Shown here piece by piece: positions 48,550-57,073 of a stretch of DNA of 64,000 bases. Origin of the DNA: Burkholderiales bacterium (GTDB lineage: Bacteria; Pseudomonadota; Gammaproteobacteria; Burkholderiales; Burkholderiaceae_C); NCBI GenBank assembly GCA_003963115.1, contig RXJQ01000012.1, positions 1 to 64,000 on the forward strand, written 5' to 3'. Position 1 is the first letter of the stretch. Each line of letters opens with the position of its first letter. Below the pieces are notes generated by a model. It had not been told where the DNA came from. It searched no databases and worked only from the letters and a program-made list of their open reading frames with translations. The translations under genes and the position numbers were made by a program.

Positions 48550-50508
48550 ATGTCCGATTCCAGCTTTATCCCCAAAGGAATTGCGCCGACCGCAGAACAA
48601 CTGGCCATCCAGTTGGGCAAATACAAGCGCGTGATCGTCGAGGCCAATGCCGGCGCGGCCAAGACCACCACACTGGCCCTGCGCCTGGCCCAGGCACTTG
48701 CACGTGGTGCCGATGTGGACCGCGTCCTCGCGCTCACCTACACCGATGCCGCCGTACAGGCCATGAAGCAGGCGTTGACGCGCATCGGCTTGCCAGCCAC
48801 GGTGCGCAACCGCATCAAGGTGCGTACCTTCGATGATTTCTGCCGCGCCCGCCTGCAGCACATCGAAGGCGGCAATGTGCACCAGCTCGATCGGCCTGAA
48901 CAGCTCAAGCCTCATGTGCTTCAAGCCATCGAGCGGGTGATGGGCAACCCCGACGAGCGCCACCCCGATGAATTCGCGGTCGAGGGCACGGGCGAGGCCA
49001 TGGTGGAGGGCCTGCTGCAATCGTTCGCGCGGCTCAAGGGCACTTTGCAATGGCAGCTCGAGGCCGCCGAGCAGGTGTTGACGCCCGCGCTGGCCACTGA
49101 ATTGGGCCACGACTACCTGACCTTGCGCACCTTCTGGGCCTATGAGGCCATCCGCCGCGGGGGCCACCCAGACCACCCGGCCTTCCGTGCCCCGCACGAT
49201 GCCACCTACGACCTGGCCTGCATGCTGCTGGACGAAGACGCCTTCGTGGACATGCCGCAGCCCCTGGCACTCGGTCTGCACCTCGTGCTCGTCGACGAGA
49301 TGCACGACACCAATCGCGCCATGTTCACGGTGCTGCGCCACCTGCTGGCCCAGAACCCTCAGACCGCCTTCATCGGCGTGGGCGATCGCGATCAGGTCAT
49401 CCACGCCGTGGCCGGTGCCGACGCGAGCTTCATGGCCGACAGCTTCGAGCGCGATATCGGCCCGGCCGAGCGCCTGCCCTTGACCGCGTCCTACCGCTTC
49501 GGCCCTGCCCTGGCCGCTTCCGTGGGTCGCCTGTCGCGCAAGGACTGCGCCTCGCTCAGCGGCATCCAGACCGACGTCGCCGTCATCACGCACGAGGATG
49601 GGCGCGATGCCGAGCGCCACATCGTGCGCATGGTGCGCGAGCGCGTGGGCCTGGGCGAAGCCGCCACCTTGTCTGACATCGCCGTGCTGCTGCGCCAGCC
49701 GCATCAATCGGTGGCCCTGGAAAACCACCTGCTCGACCACGGCGTGGACTACCGCACCAGCGGCTTCGATACCTACCTCATGCGCCCCGAAGTGCTGTTC
49801 GTGCGCGGCCTGATCGCCTGCGCCCGCCGGGCCTTTGCCGGCATCGAGCAGCTCGATACACGCGTCAAGGTCTTGCAGGCCATGCTGCTGTTCTGCGGCT
49901 CCTTCGTGCAAAGCGAACACGATGACCCCGAGGACCGCCGCAAGGCGGAACAGGAAGCCATCCAGACCGTGGCCCACGCGCCCCAGTTGGTCGACGCCTT
50001 CCTTGACAACCAGATCCTGCGCCATGCCCCTGCCGCCGTCAGGCCACACATCGAAGCGGCCATCGACATCGCCAGCACCAACGTCACCGAGTTGCTGCTG
50101 GAGCGTTTCGTGCGCGCCTTGTCACCACAGGTCCTGGCTGAACGCGTGATGGTGCAGGCACGGGACATCGCACAAGTGGGCGCCAATATCCAGGGCCTGA
50201 TCGACTCGGCCGCCACCTACGATCACGTCGAGTCCTTCTTCCGCGCGATGAACGAGCGCGAGATCCGCCAGCAGGGCATGCGCGGCAAGGACTGCGTGCT
50301 GCTCTCCAGCATCGAAGCGGCCAAGGGCCTGGAGTTCGAGCATGTGATCATGCCGGGCCTGAACAAGGGCGAGTTCGCCATCGGCGGCAACACAGTGGAC
50401 AACCGCAACCTGATGTATGTGGGCATGACGCGTGCGCGGCGCCGGCTCACGATCTTGTGCGACAGGCAACGGCCCAGTCAGTACCTGGTCGACGCCGGCC
50501 TGATCTGA
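48550..50508 (+). CDS. UvrD/Rep-like superfamily I helicase
   Basis: This is a DNA helicase or ATPase of 652 residues. The Q-motif region APTAEQLAIQLG is followed by a motif I reading ANAGAAKTTTL, with Ala-Ala-Lys-Thr where UvrD has GxGKT. Motif II is LVLVDEMHDTN near 245. Motif III has FIGVGDRDQVIHAVAGA and motif IV TASYRFGPALA. Motifs V/VI are ECAKGLEFEH-like SSIEAAKGLEFEHVIMPGLN and YVGMTRARRRLTIL. It is shorter than UvrD and lacks a nuclease domain. I chose the ATG at 48550; an upstream TTG is possible. Confidence 0.88.
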   Translation: MSDSSFIPKGIAPTAEQLAIQLGKYKRVIVEANAGAAKTTTLALRLAQALARGADVDRVLALTYTDAAVQAMKQALTRIGLPATVRNRIKVRTFDDFCRARLQHIEGGNVHQLDRPEQLKPHVLQAIERVMGNPDERHPDEFAVEGTGEAMVEGLLQSFARLKGTLQWQLEAAEQVLTPALATELGHDYLTLRTFWAYEAIRRGGHPDHPAFRAPHDATYDLACMLLDEDAFVDMPQPLALGLHLVLVDEMHDTNRAMFTVLRHLLAQNPQTAFIGVGDRDQVIHAVAGADASFMADSFERDIGPAERLPLTASYRFGPALAASVGRLSRKDCASLSGIQTDVAVITHEDGRDAERHIVRMVRERVGLGEAATLSDIAVLLRQPHQSVALENHLLDHGVDYRTSGFDTYLMRPEVLFVRGLIACARRAFAGIEQLDTRVKVLQAMLLFCGSFVQSEHDDPEDRRKAEQEAIQTVAHAPQLVDAFLDNQILRHAPAAVRPHIEAAIDIASTNVTELLLERFVRALSPQVLAERVMVQARDIAQVGANIQGLIDSAATYDHVESFFRAMNEREIRQQGMRGKDCVLLSSIEAAKGLEFEHVIMPGLNKGEFAIGGNTVDNRNLMYVGMTRARRRLTILCDRQRPSQYLVDAGLI

Positions 50509-50553
50509 CACACAATCAGGCGTTGAACCACTTGCTTTTACAGGAGACCCACG

Positions 50554-51435
50554 ATGCCCAGCTGGCCTTGCTCCCTCCAGCGCTTGCTGCTGCAACTCCT
50601 TGCGCTGTGCTGCGCCATGGTCCTGCTGCTGCCGACCCGGCTCCTGGGCGCTGATGAGCCCGCCTCTGTCAATCCATCAACGGTGAAAGAGCATGCCGAG
50701 GCTTTCATCCAGAAGATCCACACCGGCGCACTGGCAACCATGAGCGATGAGCAAGTTCGTCAGACCTTCGCCCAGTTGAATCCTCAGGTGATCCCCGCGT
50801 ATCTGGAGATGGGTGTCAAACCGCTCAATGAATACGAGTTGTGGATGAAGCGTGAAGAGCGACTGACCAGCGGCTGGACCACGCAGCCCTTCCTCAACTA
50901 TGTCAAGTACCGTCATCAGCCTCGACAGGTTTACATGAAATGGCTCAAGGACAGCCCCAAGTCCGGCCAGGAAATCATCTACGACGAAACCAAGCGAAAG
51001 GATGCCAGCTACGGCCACATAGGCGGGTTCTTCAATGTGACCTCTATCTGGACGTCCATTGACGGCAGCATGGCCAAGGGCAACTCCAATCACACCGTGC
51101 GGGATCTGGGTCTGCAATCAATCGTCAGTATCCTGCTCGACAGCAACCGGCAACGTCTCAAGGACGGCGTGCCGACGGCACCCGACCAGATCGAGATCAC
51201 CCAGGTCAACGGTGACCGGGTCGTGGCACTGACCTGGGTCAACCCTGTCGGCCAGCACCACAGCTACGCCGCCAAATCCCGTGTCTGCCTGGACCTGAAA
51301 CAACCCTGGGTCCGCCAGATCGAGTCCTGGGACGAAAGAGGGGAACTGTTCGAGCGCATCAGTTTCGACAAGATCGTGCCTGCTCAGTTCACCGATGCGG
51401 ACTTCGACCCCAAGAACAGTCACTACGCCTTCTGA
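50554..51435 (+). CDS. exported DUF1571-family protein
   Basis: This has 293 residues. The N-terminal signal (LLLQLLALCCAMVLLLPTRLLGA) is followed by a soluble domain with KREERLTSGWTTQPFLNYVKYRHQPRQVYMKWLKDSPKSGQEIIYDE, the DUF1571 signature. Homologues are outer-membrane-associated proteins of unknown function. AGGAGA precedes the ATG. It lies between the helicase and the NYN gene; a functional link is not evident. Confidence 0.85.
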   Translation: MPSWPCSLQRLLLQLLALCCAMVLLLPTRLLGADEPASVNPSTVKEHAEAFIQKIHTGALATMSDEQVRQTFAQLNPQVIPAYLEMGVKPLNEYELWMKREERLTSGWTTQPFLNYVKYRHQPRQVYMKWLKDSPKSGQEIIYDETKRKDASYGHIGGFFNVTSIWTSIDGSMAKGNSNHTVRDLGLQSIVSILLDSNRQRLKDGVPTAPDQIEITQVNGDRVVALTWVNPVGQHHSYAAKSRVCLDLKQPWVRQIESWDERGELFERISFDKIVPAQFTDADFDPKNSHYAF

Positions 51436-51516
51436 GCAAGGCAAGCCACATCCAGAGCATGCCATGTGATGATGTGGCCTGCTTTGATACCCTGAATCAG
51501 AAAAAAGAGGAACAAC

Positions 51517-52848
51517 ATGGCCCTCCCACAAGACAACATCAGCATGGCGCTGTTCTGCGACTTCGAGAACGTCGCCCTCGGCGTGCGCGATGCCAACTAC
51601 GAGAAGTTCGACATCAAGCGCGTGCTGGAGCGCCTGCTGCTCAAAGGCAGCATCGTCGTCAAGAAGGCCTATTGCGACTGGGAACGCTACAAAGGCTTCA
51701 AGGCCGCCATGCACGAGGCCAACTTCGAGCTCATCGAGATCCCGCACGTGCGCCAGTCCGGCAAGAACTCGGCCGACATCCGCCTGGTCGTAGATGCGCT
51801 GGACCTGTGCTACACCAAGTCTCACGTCAACACCTTCGTGATCATCTCGGGTGACTCGGACTTCTCGCCGCTGGTGTCCAAGCTGCGCGAGAACGCCAAG
51901 TATGTGATCGGCGTGGGCGTGAAGAACTCCACCTCCGACCTGCTGATCGCCAACTGCGACGAGTTCATCTTCTATGACGACCTGGTGCGCGACAGCCAGC
52001 GCCAGGCCGCCAACCGTCGAGATGGCCGCGACCAGTCCCAACAGCGCCGTTCCCCCGAGGAGGAAGCCCGCCGCAAGGCCGAGATGGACGCGCGCCGTAC
52101 CAAGGCCGTCGAGATGGCCACCGAGACCTACGAGGCCCTGGTCACCGACCGCGACGAAGGCGGACGCGTCTGGGCCTCGGTGCTCAAGGAGGCCATCAAG
52201 CGCCGCAACCCCGGTTTCAACGAGAATTACTACGGCTTTCGCACCTTCGGCAACCTGCTGGAAGAGGCACAACAGCGCGGCCTGCTGGAGTTTGGCCGCG
52301 ACGAGAAGTCAGGCGCCTATGTCTCGCGGGGCACAGGCAATGCCGCGCCGCGCATGGAGCCTGCTGTCGCACAGATGGTGGAAGAAATCGTGCTGGCGGA
52401 CGTCACCGTGGAGGAAATCGCCACACCCGTTCACCATGTCATGCCCACCGGCGAGGTGGAGGATGCCATCGAGGTACGCCACGCCCCGGGCGACGCCACC
52501 GGCGAGAAGGGCAAGGGCCGTCAGCGCGGTGGCGATCGCAAGCCAGCCGCCAAGAAGAGTGGCCAGCGTGGCCGTGGCGGCAAGCAGCGCGACGATGCCG
52601 TGGCGTCATCATCATCGCCCGATGCGGACACGCATGGCGCCCATGCTGAACCATTTACGCCCAAGGCGCCCAGAGCCACCAAGGCAGCCATCGAGCCCAC
52701 GGTGCAGGCCGGTATGGAGGCCGATGGGCCAGCCCATGCGCAGGACCATGCAAGCGACAAGCCTGCGGCCAAGAAGGCCAGTTCGCGGCCCCGTCGCCCG
52801 CGCAAGCCTGCGGCCAAGAAGGCGGCCGGCAAGACAGCGGCCGCCTGA
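51517..52848 (+). CDS. NYN-domain putative RNase with LOTUS domain and basic tail
   Basis: This has 443 residues. An N-terminal PIN-like NYN domain (about 8-160) shows FCDFENVALG, KNSADIRLVVDAL and IISGDSDFSPLV, the conserved acidic catalytic sites. An OST-HTH/LOTUS RNA-binding domain (about 205-275) is recognised by EGGRVWASVLKEAIKRRNPGFNENYYGFRTFGNLLEEAQQRGLLE. The last 120 residues are Ala/Lys/Arg-rich with repeated PAAKKA-type blocks, like histone H1 or DNA/RNA-condensing tails. Such proteins are probable RNA-processing factors; the RNA target is unknown. Confidence 0.9.
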   Translation: MALPQDNISMALFCDFENVALGVRDANYEKFDIKRVLERLLLKGSIVVKKAYCDWERYKGFKAAMHEANFELIEIPHVRQSGKNSADIRLVVDALDLCYTKSHVNTFVIISGDSDFSPLVSKLRENAKYVIGVGVKNSTSDLLIANCDEFIFYDDLVRDSQRQAANRRDGRDQSQQRRSPEEEARRKAEMDARRTKAVEMATETYEALVTDRDEGGRVWASVLKEAIKRRNPGFNENYYGFRTFGNLLEEAQQRGLLEFGRDEKSGAYVSRGTGNAAPRMEPAVAQMVEEIVLADVTVEEIATPVHHVMPTGEVEDAIEVRHAPGDATGEKGKGRQRGGDRKPAAKKSGQRGRGGKQRDDAVASSSSPDADTHGAHAEPFTPKAPRATKAAIEPTVQAGMEADGPAHAQDHASDKPAAKKASSRPRRPRKPAAKKAAGKTAAA

Positions 52849-52952
52849 TGATCGCGGGGCGGATCGCAGGTCGTGTAGACCGCCGCCGCCCTTGCTTCAG
52901 CCCACCGGTCAGTTCAGAGAACCCCTGCATCAAGATGCATGAAGGAGCCGCC

Positions 52953-52980
52953 TTGACACGTTCCATATTTCAATTATAAT
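52953..52980 (+). promoter_or_regulatory. near-consensus sigma70 promoter of the ars operon
   Basis: TTGACA and TATAAT, both perfect, are separated by 16 bases. The expected transcription start (about 7 bases after the -10 box) falls at or just before the arsR ATG at 52987, implying an almost leaderless message. Confidence 0.85.
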
Positions 52981-52984
52981 TGAA
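52969..52984. promoter_or_regulatory. perfect 16-bp palindrome, candidate ArsR operator
   Basis: TTCAATTATAATTGAA is its own reverse complement and covers the whole -10 box. An ArsR dimer bound here would block RNA polymerase and be released by arsenite. Confidence 0.85.
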
Positions 52985-52986
52985 TC

Positions 52987-53337
52987 ATGGAAGAACAAGC
53001 CGTTGTCAAGTCTCTGGCCGCATTGGCTCAGCCCGTGCGCCTGCGTGTGTTCCGCGCCTTGGTGGTGGCCGGCCCAGAGGGGCTCACGCCCGGCTCGCTC
53101 ACCGAGCAACTCGGCGTAGCGGCCACGACCTTGTCTTTTCATTTGAAGGAACTGGCGTACGCAGGCCTCATCTCTCAGGAGCGCGATGGGCGGCACCTGA
53201 TCTACCGCGCCGCCTTCGATCACATGAGCACCCTGCTGGGCTACCTCACGGAGCACTGCTGCCAAGGTCAGCCCTGCAGCGTCACCGAGCCACGCCCCAA
53301 AGGCAAGCGCGCTTCACGCACTTGCGCCACCTGCTGA
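52987..53337 (+). CDS. arsR: ArsR-family arsenic repressor
   Basis: This is a winged-helix repressor (116 residues). The recognition helix region is LTEQLGVAATTLSFHLKELAYAGLISQERDGRHLIYRA, and the start is SLAALAQPVRLRVFRALV. Cysteines cluster at the C-terminus (EHCCQGQPCS and TCATC), suggesting an As(III) site made by C-terminal Cys as in the type-2 ArsR group. It probably controls arsR-arsI-arsC-aqpS from the palindromic operator just upstream. It lies 12 bases before arsI. Confidence 0.93.
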   Translation: MEEQAVVKSLAALAQPVRLRVFRALVVAGPEGLTPGSLTEQLGVAATTLSFHLKELAYAGLISQERDGRHLIYRAAFDHMSTLLGYLTEHCCQGQPCSVTEPRPKGKRASRTCATC

Positions 53338-53349
53338 CAGGAGAACACC

Positions 53350-53910
53350 ATGAAGCGCTTTCACGTTCACATCCATGTCGAGGATCTCGCCCGCAACATC
53401 GACTTCTACGCCAAGATGTTCGGTGCCCCACCCACGCGGGTTGAGTCCGACTACGCCAAGTGGATGCTGGATGAGCCGGCCGTGAACTTCGCAATCTCGA
53501 CGCGCGGCCATGGCCACCTGGGTGTGGATCACCTTGGCATCCAGGTTGACAACGACGCCGACCTGGCCGTGATGAAAGCACAGGCCCAACAGGCGGACTT
53601 GGCGCTCATCGATGAAGGCGCCACCACGTGCTGCTATGCCCGCAGCGACAAGCACTGGGTCGTCGATCCGCAAGGCCTGCCCTGGGAGCACTTCCGCACG
53701 TTGGGCACCATTCCCACCTTCCGCGAATCTCCGGATCTCACGCAAGAAGATGGGCTACCTGCGCCAAGCGACGCCAGTCCATGCTGCACGCCACAAGCAC
53801 CGGCTCAGGTGGCGCCATCCACATCCACCGACAGTGCTTGCTGCACCCCGATCCCCCGTGCCAAGGGTGCCCCCATCCCAATCAAACAAGCCGGTTCCGG
53901 CTGCTGCTGA
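53350..53910 (+). CDS. arsI: ArsI-like C-As lyase / CadI-family metalloenzyme with Cys-rich tail
   Basis: This VOC-fold protein has 186 residues. ArsI is an Fe(II) dioxygenase that breaks the C-As bond of trivalent organoarsenicals. Expected ligands are present: His5, His61 (VDHLGIQV), Glu113 (PWEHF) and the vicinal Cys pair 94-95 (TTCCYA). About residues 135-186 form a Pro/Ser-rich tail with three more CC pairs, ending GSGCC, perhaps a metal-trapping extension. It follows arsR by 12 bases and precedes arsC by 13. Some annotations call this family CadI. Confidence 0.88.
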   Translation: MKRFHVHIHVEDLARNIDFYAKMFGAPPTRVESDYAKWMLDEPAVNFAISTRGHGHLGVDHLGIQVDNDADLAVMKAQAQQADLALIDEGATTCCYARSDKHWVVDPQGLPWEHFRTLGTIPTFRESPDLTQEDGLPAPSDASPCCTPQAPAQVAPSTSTDSACCTPIPRAKGAPIPIKQAGSGCC

Positions 53911-53923
53911 TCCATCGACCATC

Positions 53924-54427
53924 ATGACCGTCCACGTTCTGATCCTGTGCACCCACAACTCGGCACGCAGCGTGCTCTCGGAGGGCATGCTCAAGCACCT
54001 GGCCCGCAAGGCGGGGAGAGACGTTCAGGCGCACAGCGCCGGCAGCGCGCCCAGCGGGCGCATCAACCCTTTTGCCATCGAGGCCCTGCGCAACGCCGGC
54101 ATCGACACCTCGGCCTATCGCAGCAAGAGTTGGGACGAGTTCACCACGCCTGACGCACCGCCCCTGTCCATCGTCATCACGGTATGCGACAGCGCCGCGG
54201 CCGAAGCCTGTCCGGTCTTCTTTGGCGGCACGGGGCAACCCGTCAAGGTGCACTGGGGCTACCCCGATCCGTCGAACGCCGAAGGTGGCGACGAGGGCAA
54301 GCGCCGGGCCTTCGAACTGACGCGCCAGGCCATCGGCTACAAGATGCTGCAACTGCTGGCGCTGCCGCTGGAGAGCATGCCCCGCGACGCCTTGCAACAA
54401 GCCTTGCTTGCGATTGCCAAGAGTTGA
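53924..54427 (+). CDS. arsC: arsenate reductase, LMW-phosphatase type
   Basis: This reduces As(V) to As(III) (167 residues). The catalytic loop CTHNSARS (CX5RS with the nucleophilic Cys at residue 9) and DSAAAEACPVFFGG match the low-molecular-weight phosphatase ArsC of the thioredoxin-coupled group. Product arsenite would leave through the next gene's channel. It lies 13 bases after arsI. Confidence 0.93.
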   Translation: MTVHVLILCTHNSARSVLSEGMLKHLARKAGRDVQAHSAGSAPSGRINPFAIEALRNAGIDTSAYRSKSWDEFTTPDAPPLSIVITVCDSAAAEACPVFFGGTGQPVKVHWGYPDPSNAEGGDEGKRRAFELTRQAIGYKMLQLLALPLESMPRDALQQALLAIAKS

Positions 54428-54432
54428 GCGCC

Positions 54433-55125
54433 ATGAGCAGCGTCAGACACAAACTGCTGGGCGAGCTCATCGGCACCGCCCTGCTGCTGGCCGTGGTCAT
54501 CGGCTCCGGCATCATGGCCGAGAAGCTCTCTGGCGGCAATGTGGCCGTGGCCTTGTTGGCCAATACCCTGGCGACGGTAGGCGGCCTCTACATCCTCATC
54601 GAGGTGTTTGGCCCCGTCAGTGGCGCCCACTTCAATCCGGCTGTCTCCAGCGTGATGGCCTGGCGTGGGAATCTGCCTCGCGCACTCTGGCTGCCTTATG
54701 TGGCTGCGCAACTGCTGGGCGCCCTGCTCGGCGCCTGGCTGGCTCACAGCATGTTCGACCTGAGCATCCTGCAATGGTCCGGCAAGGTCCGCAGCGGCGC
54801 AGGCCAGTGGATCGCCGAAGCCGTGGCCACGGCGGGGCTCTTGCTGGTGATCCTGCGTGCACCGCCTACACGGGTCGCGCCCATGGTGGCGGCCTATATC
54901 GGTGCGGCCTACTGGTTCACAGCCTCGACCTCCTTTGCCAACCCCGCCGCCGCGTTTGGACGCATGTTCTCCGACACCTTTGCAGGCATTGCGCCGGCCA
55001 GCGTGCCCGGCTTCGTCCTCGCTGAACTCGCTGGCGCCGCCATGGGCGTGATGCTGCATGGCTTGCTGGGTGCCCCCTTGCGCGCCCCCCTTCCTGAATC
55101 CCCCTATCCAGACGGTCCCCCGTAG
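54433..55125 (+). CDS. aqpS: aquaglyceroporin-type arsenite channel (AqpS-like)
   Basis: This is a six-helix MIP-family channel (230 residues). The two channel signatures are NPAVSS near residue 63 and NPAAAF near 175. No ArsB or Acr3 pump is in the operon, as in Sinorhizobium meliloti where the channel AqpS serves for arsenite release. It starts 5 bases after arsC, so it is cotranscribed. It could carry glycerol or water, but the position argues for arsenic. Confidence 0.9.
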   Translation: MSSVRHKLLGELIGTALLLAVVIGSGIMAEKLSGGNVAVALLANTLATVGGLYILIEVFGPVSGAHFNPAVSSVMAWRGNLPRALWLPYVAAQLLGALLGAWLAHSMFDLSILQWSGKVRSGAGQWIAEAVATAGLLLVILRAPPTRVAPMVAAYIGAAYWFTASTSFANPAAAFGRMFSDTFAGIAPASVPGFVLAELAGAAMGVMLHGLLGAPLRAPLPESPYPDGPP

Positions 55126-55216
55126 AAGCCCTGATGCCACGGCGTTCAACGTTCGTCAATATTGTTCTACTACATAACAATTTGCGAACCAAGCTGAACC
55201 GCTGGAGGTACCGTTC

Positions 55217-56137
55217 ATGTTTTCTTCACGTCTGTCCCGGCTCGCCTGGGGCTGGGGCCTGCTCACGGCCTTGCTGGGCACACCCGCTGCATCGCAAGCC
55301 GCCACCGTCACATCCAACACCGCGCAAACGCGCTACCCCATCGTCCTGGTCCATGGCTTCATGGGCTTTGACGACATCCTGGGCGTCGACTACTTCTACC
55401 AAGTCCCCGAGGACCTGCGCCGCAATGGCGCCACCGTCTACGTCGCAGCCGTCTCGCAGGTCAACAGCAGCGAGGCACGCGGCGAGCAGTTGCTCAAGCA
55501 GATGCAGCAGTGGGCCGCGCGCGATGGCGTCAAAAAGTTCAACCTGATTGGCCACAGCCAGGGCGGCCCCACGGCGCGCTATGTGGGCGGCGTGGCCCCG
55601 CAGATGGTGGCCAGCATCACCACGGTGGCCAGCCCCTCACGCATGTCCGTGCAGGACGCGGACAACAACATCGCCAAGCTGATCAACAACTACAGCAGCC
55701 TCACCTCGGCCTTCGGCTCCTTCGTGGCCTGGCTATCGGGCAACAGCAAGCTGCCGCAGGACGTCAACGCCGCCAAGAACTTCGCCGATGAGGTCAATGC
55801 CTTCGCCACGCGCTTCCCGGCTGGCGTGCCCTCCACCTACTGCGGGCTCGACGGCAAGGAGTTCGAAGGCGGCATGTACCTCTACTCCGTCACCGGCAAC
55901 AAGCCCAAGACCAATGCCTGGGACATCTCGGACCAGGCCATGGTCGAGTCCAGTGTCCCCAGCGATGGCGCCATCCCCGTGTGCGCAGCCCACTTCGGCA
56001 AGGTGCTGCGCGACGACTATCCCTGGAACCACATCGACGAGATGAACCATGTCTTTGGCCTGATCGGCAAGGGTGCGCCCGACCCCGTGGCCTTCTACCG
56101 AACCCAAGCCAACCGCCTCAAACTCAAAGGACTGTGA
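55217..56137 (+). CDS. secreted family I triacylglycerol lipase (first of tandem pair)
   Basis: This has 306 residues with a signal peptide ending about ASQAA. The oxyanion region is VLVHGFMGFDDILGVDYFYQVPEDL, the lipase box IGHSQGG with Ser114, and the triad completes with Asp in SDGAIPVC and His in WNHIDEMNH. Two cysteines (TYCGLDG and PVCAAHF) could form the family I.1/I.2 disulfide. Those families usually need a foldase (Lif), which is absent nearby. It is 65 per cent or so similar by eye to the next gene, which begins 2 bases after its stop. Confidence 0.9.
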   Translation: MFSSRLSRLAWGWGLLTALLGTPAASQAATVTSNTAQTRYPIVLVHGFMGFDDILGVDYFYQVPEDLRRNGATVYVAAVSQVNSSEARGEQLLKQMQQWAARDGVKKFNLIGHSQGGPTARYVGGVAPQMVASITTVASPSRMSVQDADNNIAKLINNYSSLTSAFGSFVAWLSGNSKLPQDVNAAKNFADEVNAFATRFPAGVPSTYCGLDGKEFEGGMYLYSVTGNKPKTNAWDISDQAMVESSVPSDGAIPVCAAHFGKVLRDDYPWNHIDEMNHVFGLIGKGAPDPVAFYRTQANRLKLKGL

Positions 56138-56139
56138 TC

Positions 56140-57051
56140 ATGTACAAGCGCCTCCTCACCTTGGCTGTCCTCGTCGGCAGCGCCCTGATCAATACCGCCT
56201 GCTATGCCGCAGCCAGCACAACCGCAGCAACGAAGTACCCCATTGTGCTCGTGCACGGCATGGCCGGCTTTGATTCAATCATGGGCATCGACTACTTCTA
56301 CCAGGTGCCCGCCGAGCTGCGCAAGAACGGCGCCACCGTGTACGTGGCCTCCATGTCGTCCTTCAATGACAACGATGTGCGTGGCGAACAGCTGCTCAAG
56401 CAGATGAAGGCCTGGGCCGCGGCCAAGGGCTACACCAAGTTCAACATCATCGCGCACAGCCAGGGCGGCCCCACGGCCCGCTATGTGCAAGGCGTGGCCC
56501 CTGACATGGTCGCCAGCATCACCTCGGTCGGCTCGCCGCACGACCTCACGGCCATGCAGGGCAGCAATGCCCTGGGCGACCTGCTGACCAACTACAGCAA
56601 GGTGGTGGCCGCATTTGGCAGCGTGATCGGCTGGGCCTCGGGCAGCTCCAACCTGCCGCAAGACCCGGTTGCGCTGCAAGCCTGGGCAGCCAACACGGCA
56701 GCCTTCAATGCGCGCTTCCCGGCCGGCAAGCCCACCACGTACTGCGGCGAAGGTGCCGAGAAGGTCGGCAACACCTACTTCTATTCGGTCACCGGCAACC
56801 AGCCCGCCACCAACAGCTGGGACATCTCGGATGCCATCTTGAAGCAGGCTGCTGCCTCGACACCGGGCGTGGCCACCGACGGCCTGGTGCCTGTGTGCGC
56901 CGCGCACTGGGGCAAGGTGCTGCGTGACGACTACCCCTGGAACCACCTCGACGAGATCAACCACGTGCTGGGCCTGATCGGCAAAGGCGCACCCGACCCC
57001 GTGGCCTTTTACGTGCAGCAGGCCAGCCGCCTCAAGCTCAAAGGGCTGTGA
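56140..57051 (+). CDS. secreted family I triacylglycerol lipase (second of tandem pair)
   Basis: This has 303 residues and shares the layout of the preceding lipase: signal peptide, VLVHGMAGFDSIMGIDYFYQVPAEL, then the box IAHSQGG with Ser107. Ala replaces the first Gly of GxSxG, the clearest difference from its twin. The triad finishes with Asp in TDGLVPVC and His in WNHLDEINH. The start lies 2 bases after the first lipase's stop, so both are translated from one message. The pair looks like a tandem duplication with divergence, possibly splitting substrates. Confidence 0.9.
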   Translation: MYKRLLTLAVLVGSALINTACYAAASTTAATKYPIVLVHGMAGFDSIMGIDYFYQVPAELRKNGATVYVASMSSFNDNDVRGEQLLKQMKAWAAAKGYTKFNIIAHSQGGPTARYVQGVAPDMVASITSVGSPHDLTAMQGSNALGDLLTNYSKVVAAFGSVIGWASGSSNLPQDPVALQAWAANTAAFNARFPAGKPTTYCGEGAEKVGNTYFYSVTGNQPATNSWDISDAILKQAAASTPGVATDGLVPVCAAHWGKVLRDDYPWNHLDEINHVLGLIGKGAPDPVAFYVQQASRLKLKGL

Positions 57052-57073
57052 CGCCAAAACGACCCAGGTTTGC

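Noticed and set aside
48379-50049. Long open frame on the minus strand opposite the helicase gene
   Set aside because: It is antisense to a gene with full helicase motifs and has His/Gly/Gln-rich composition typical of complementary frames in GC-rich DNA.
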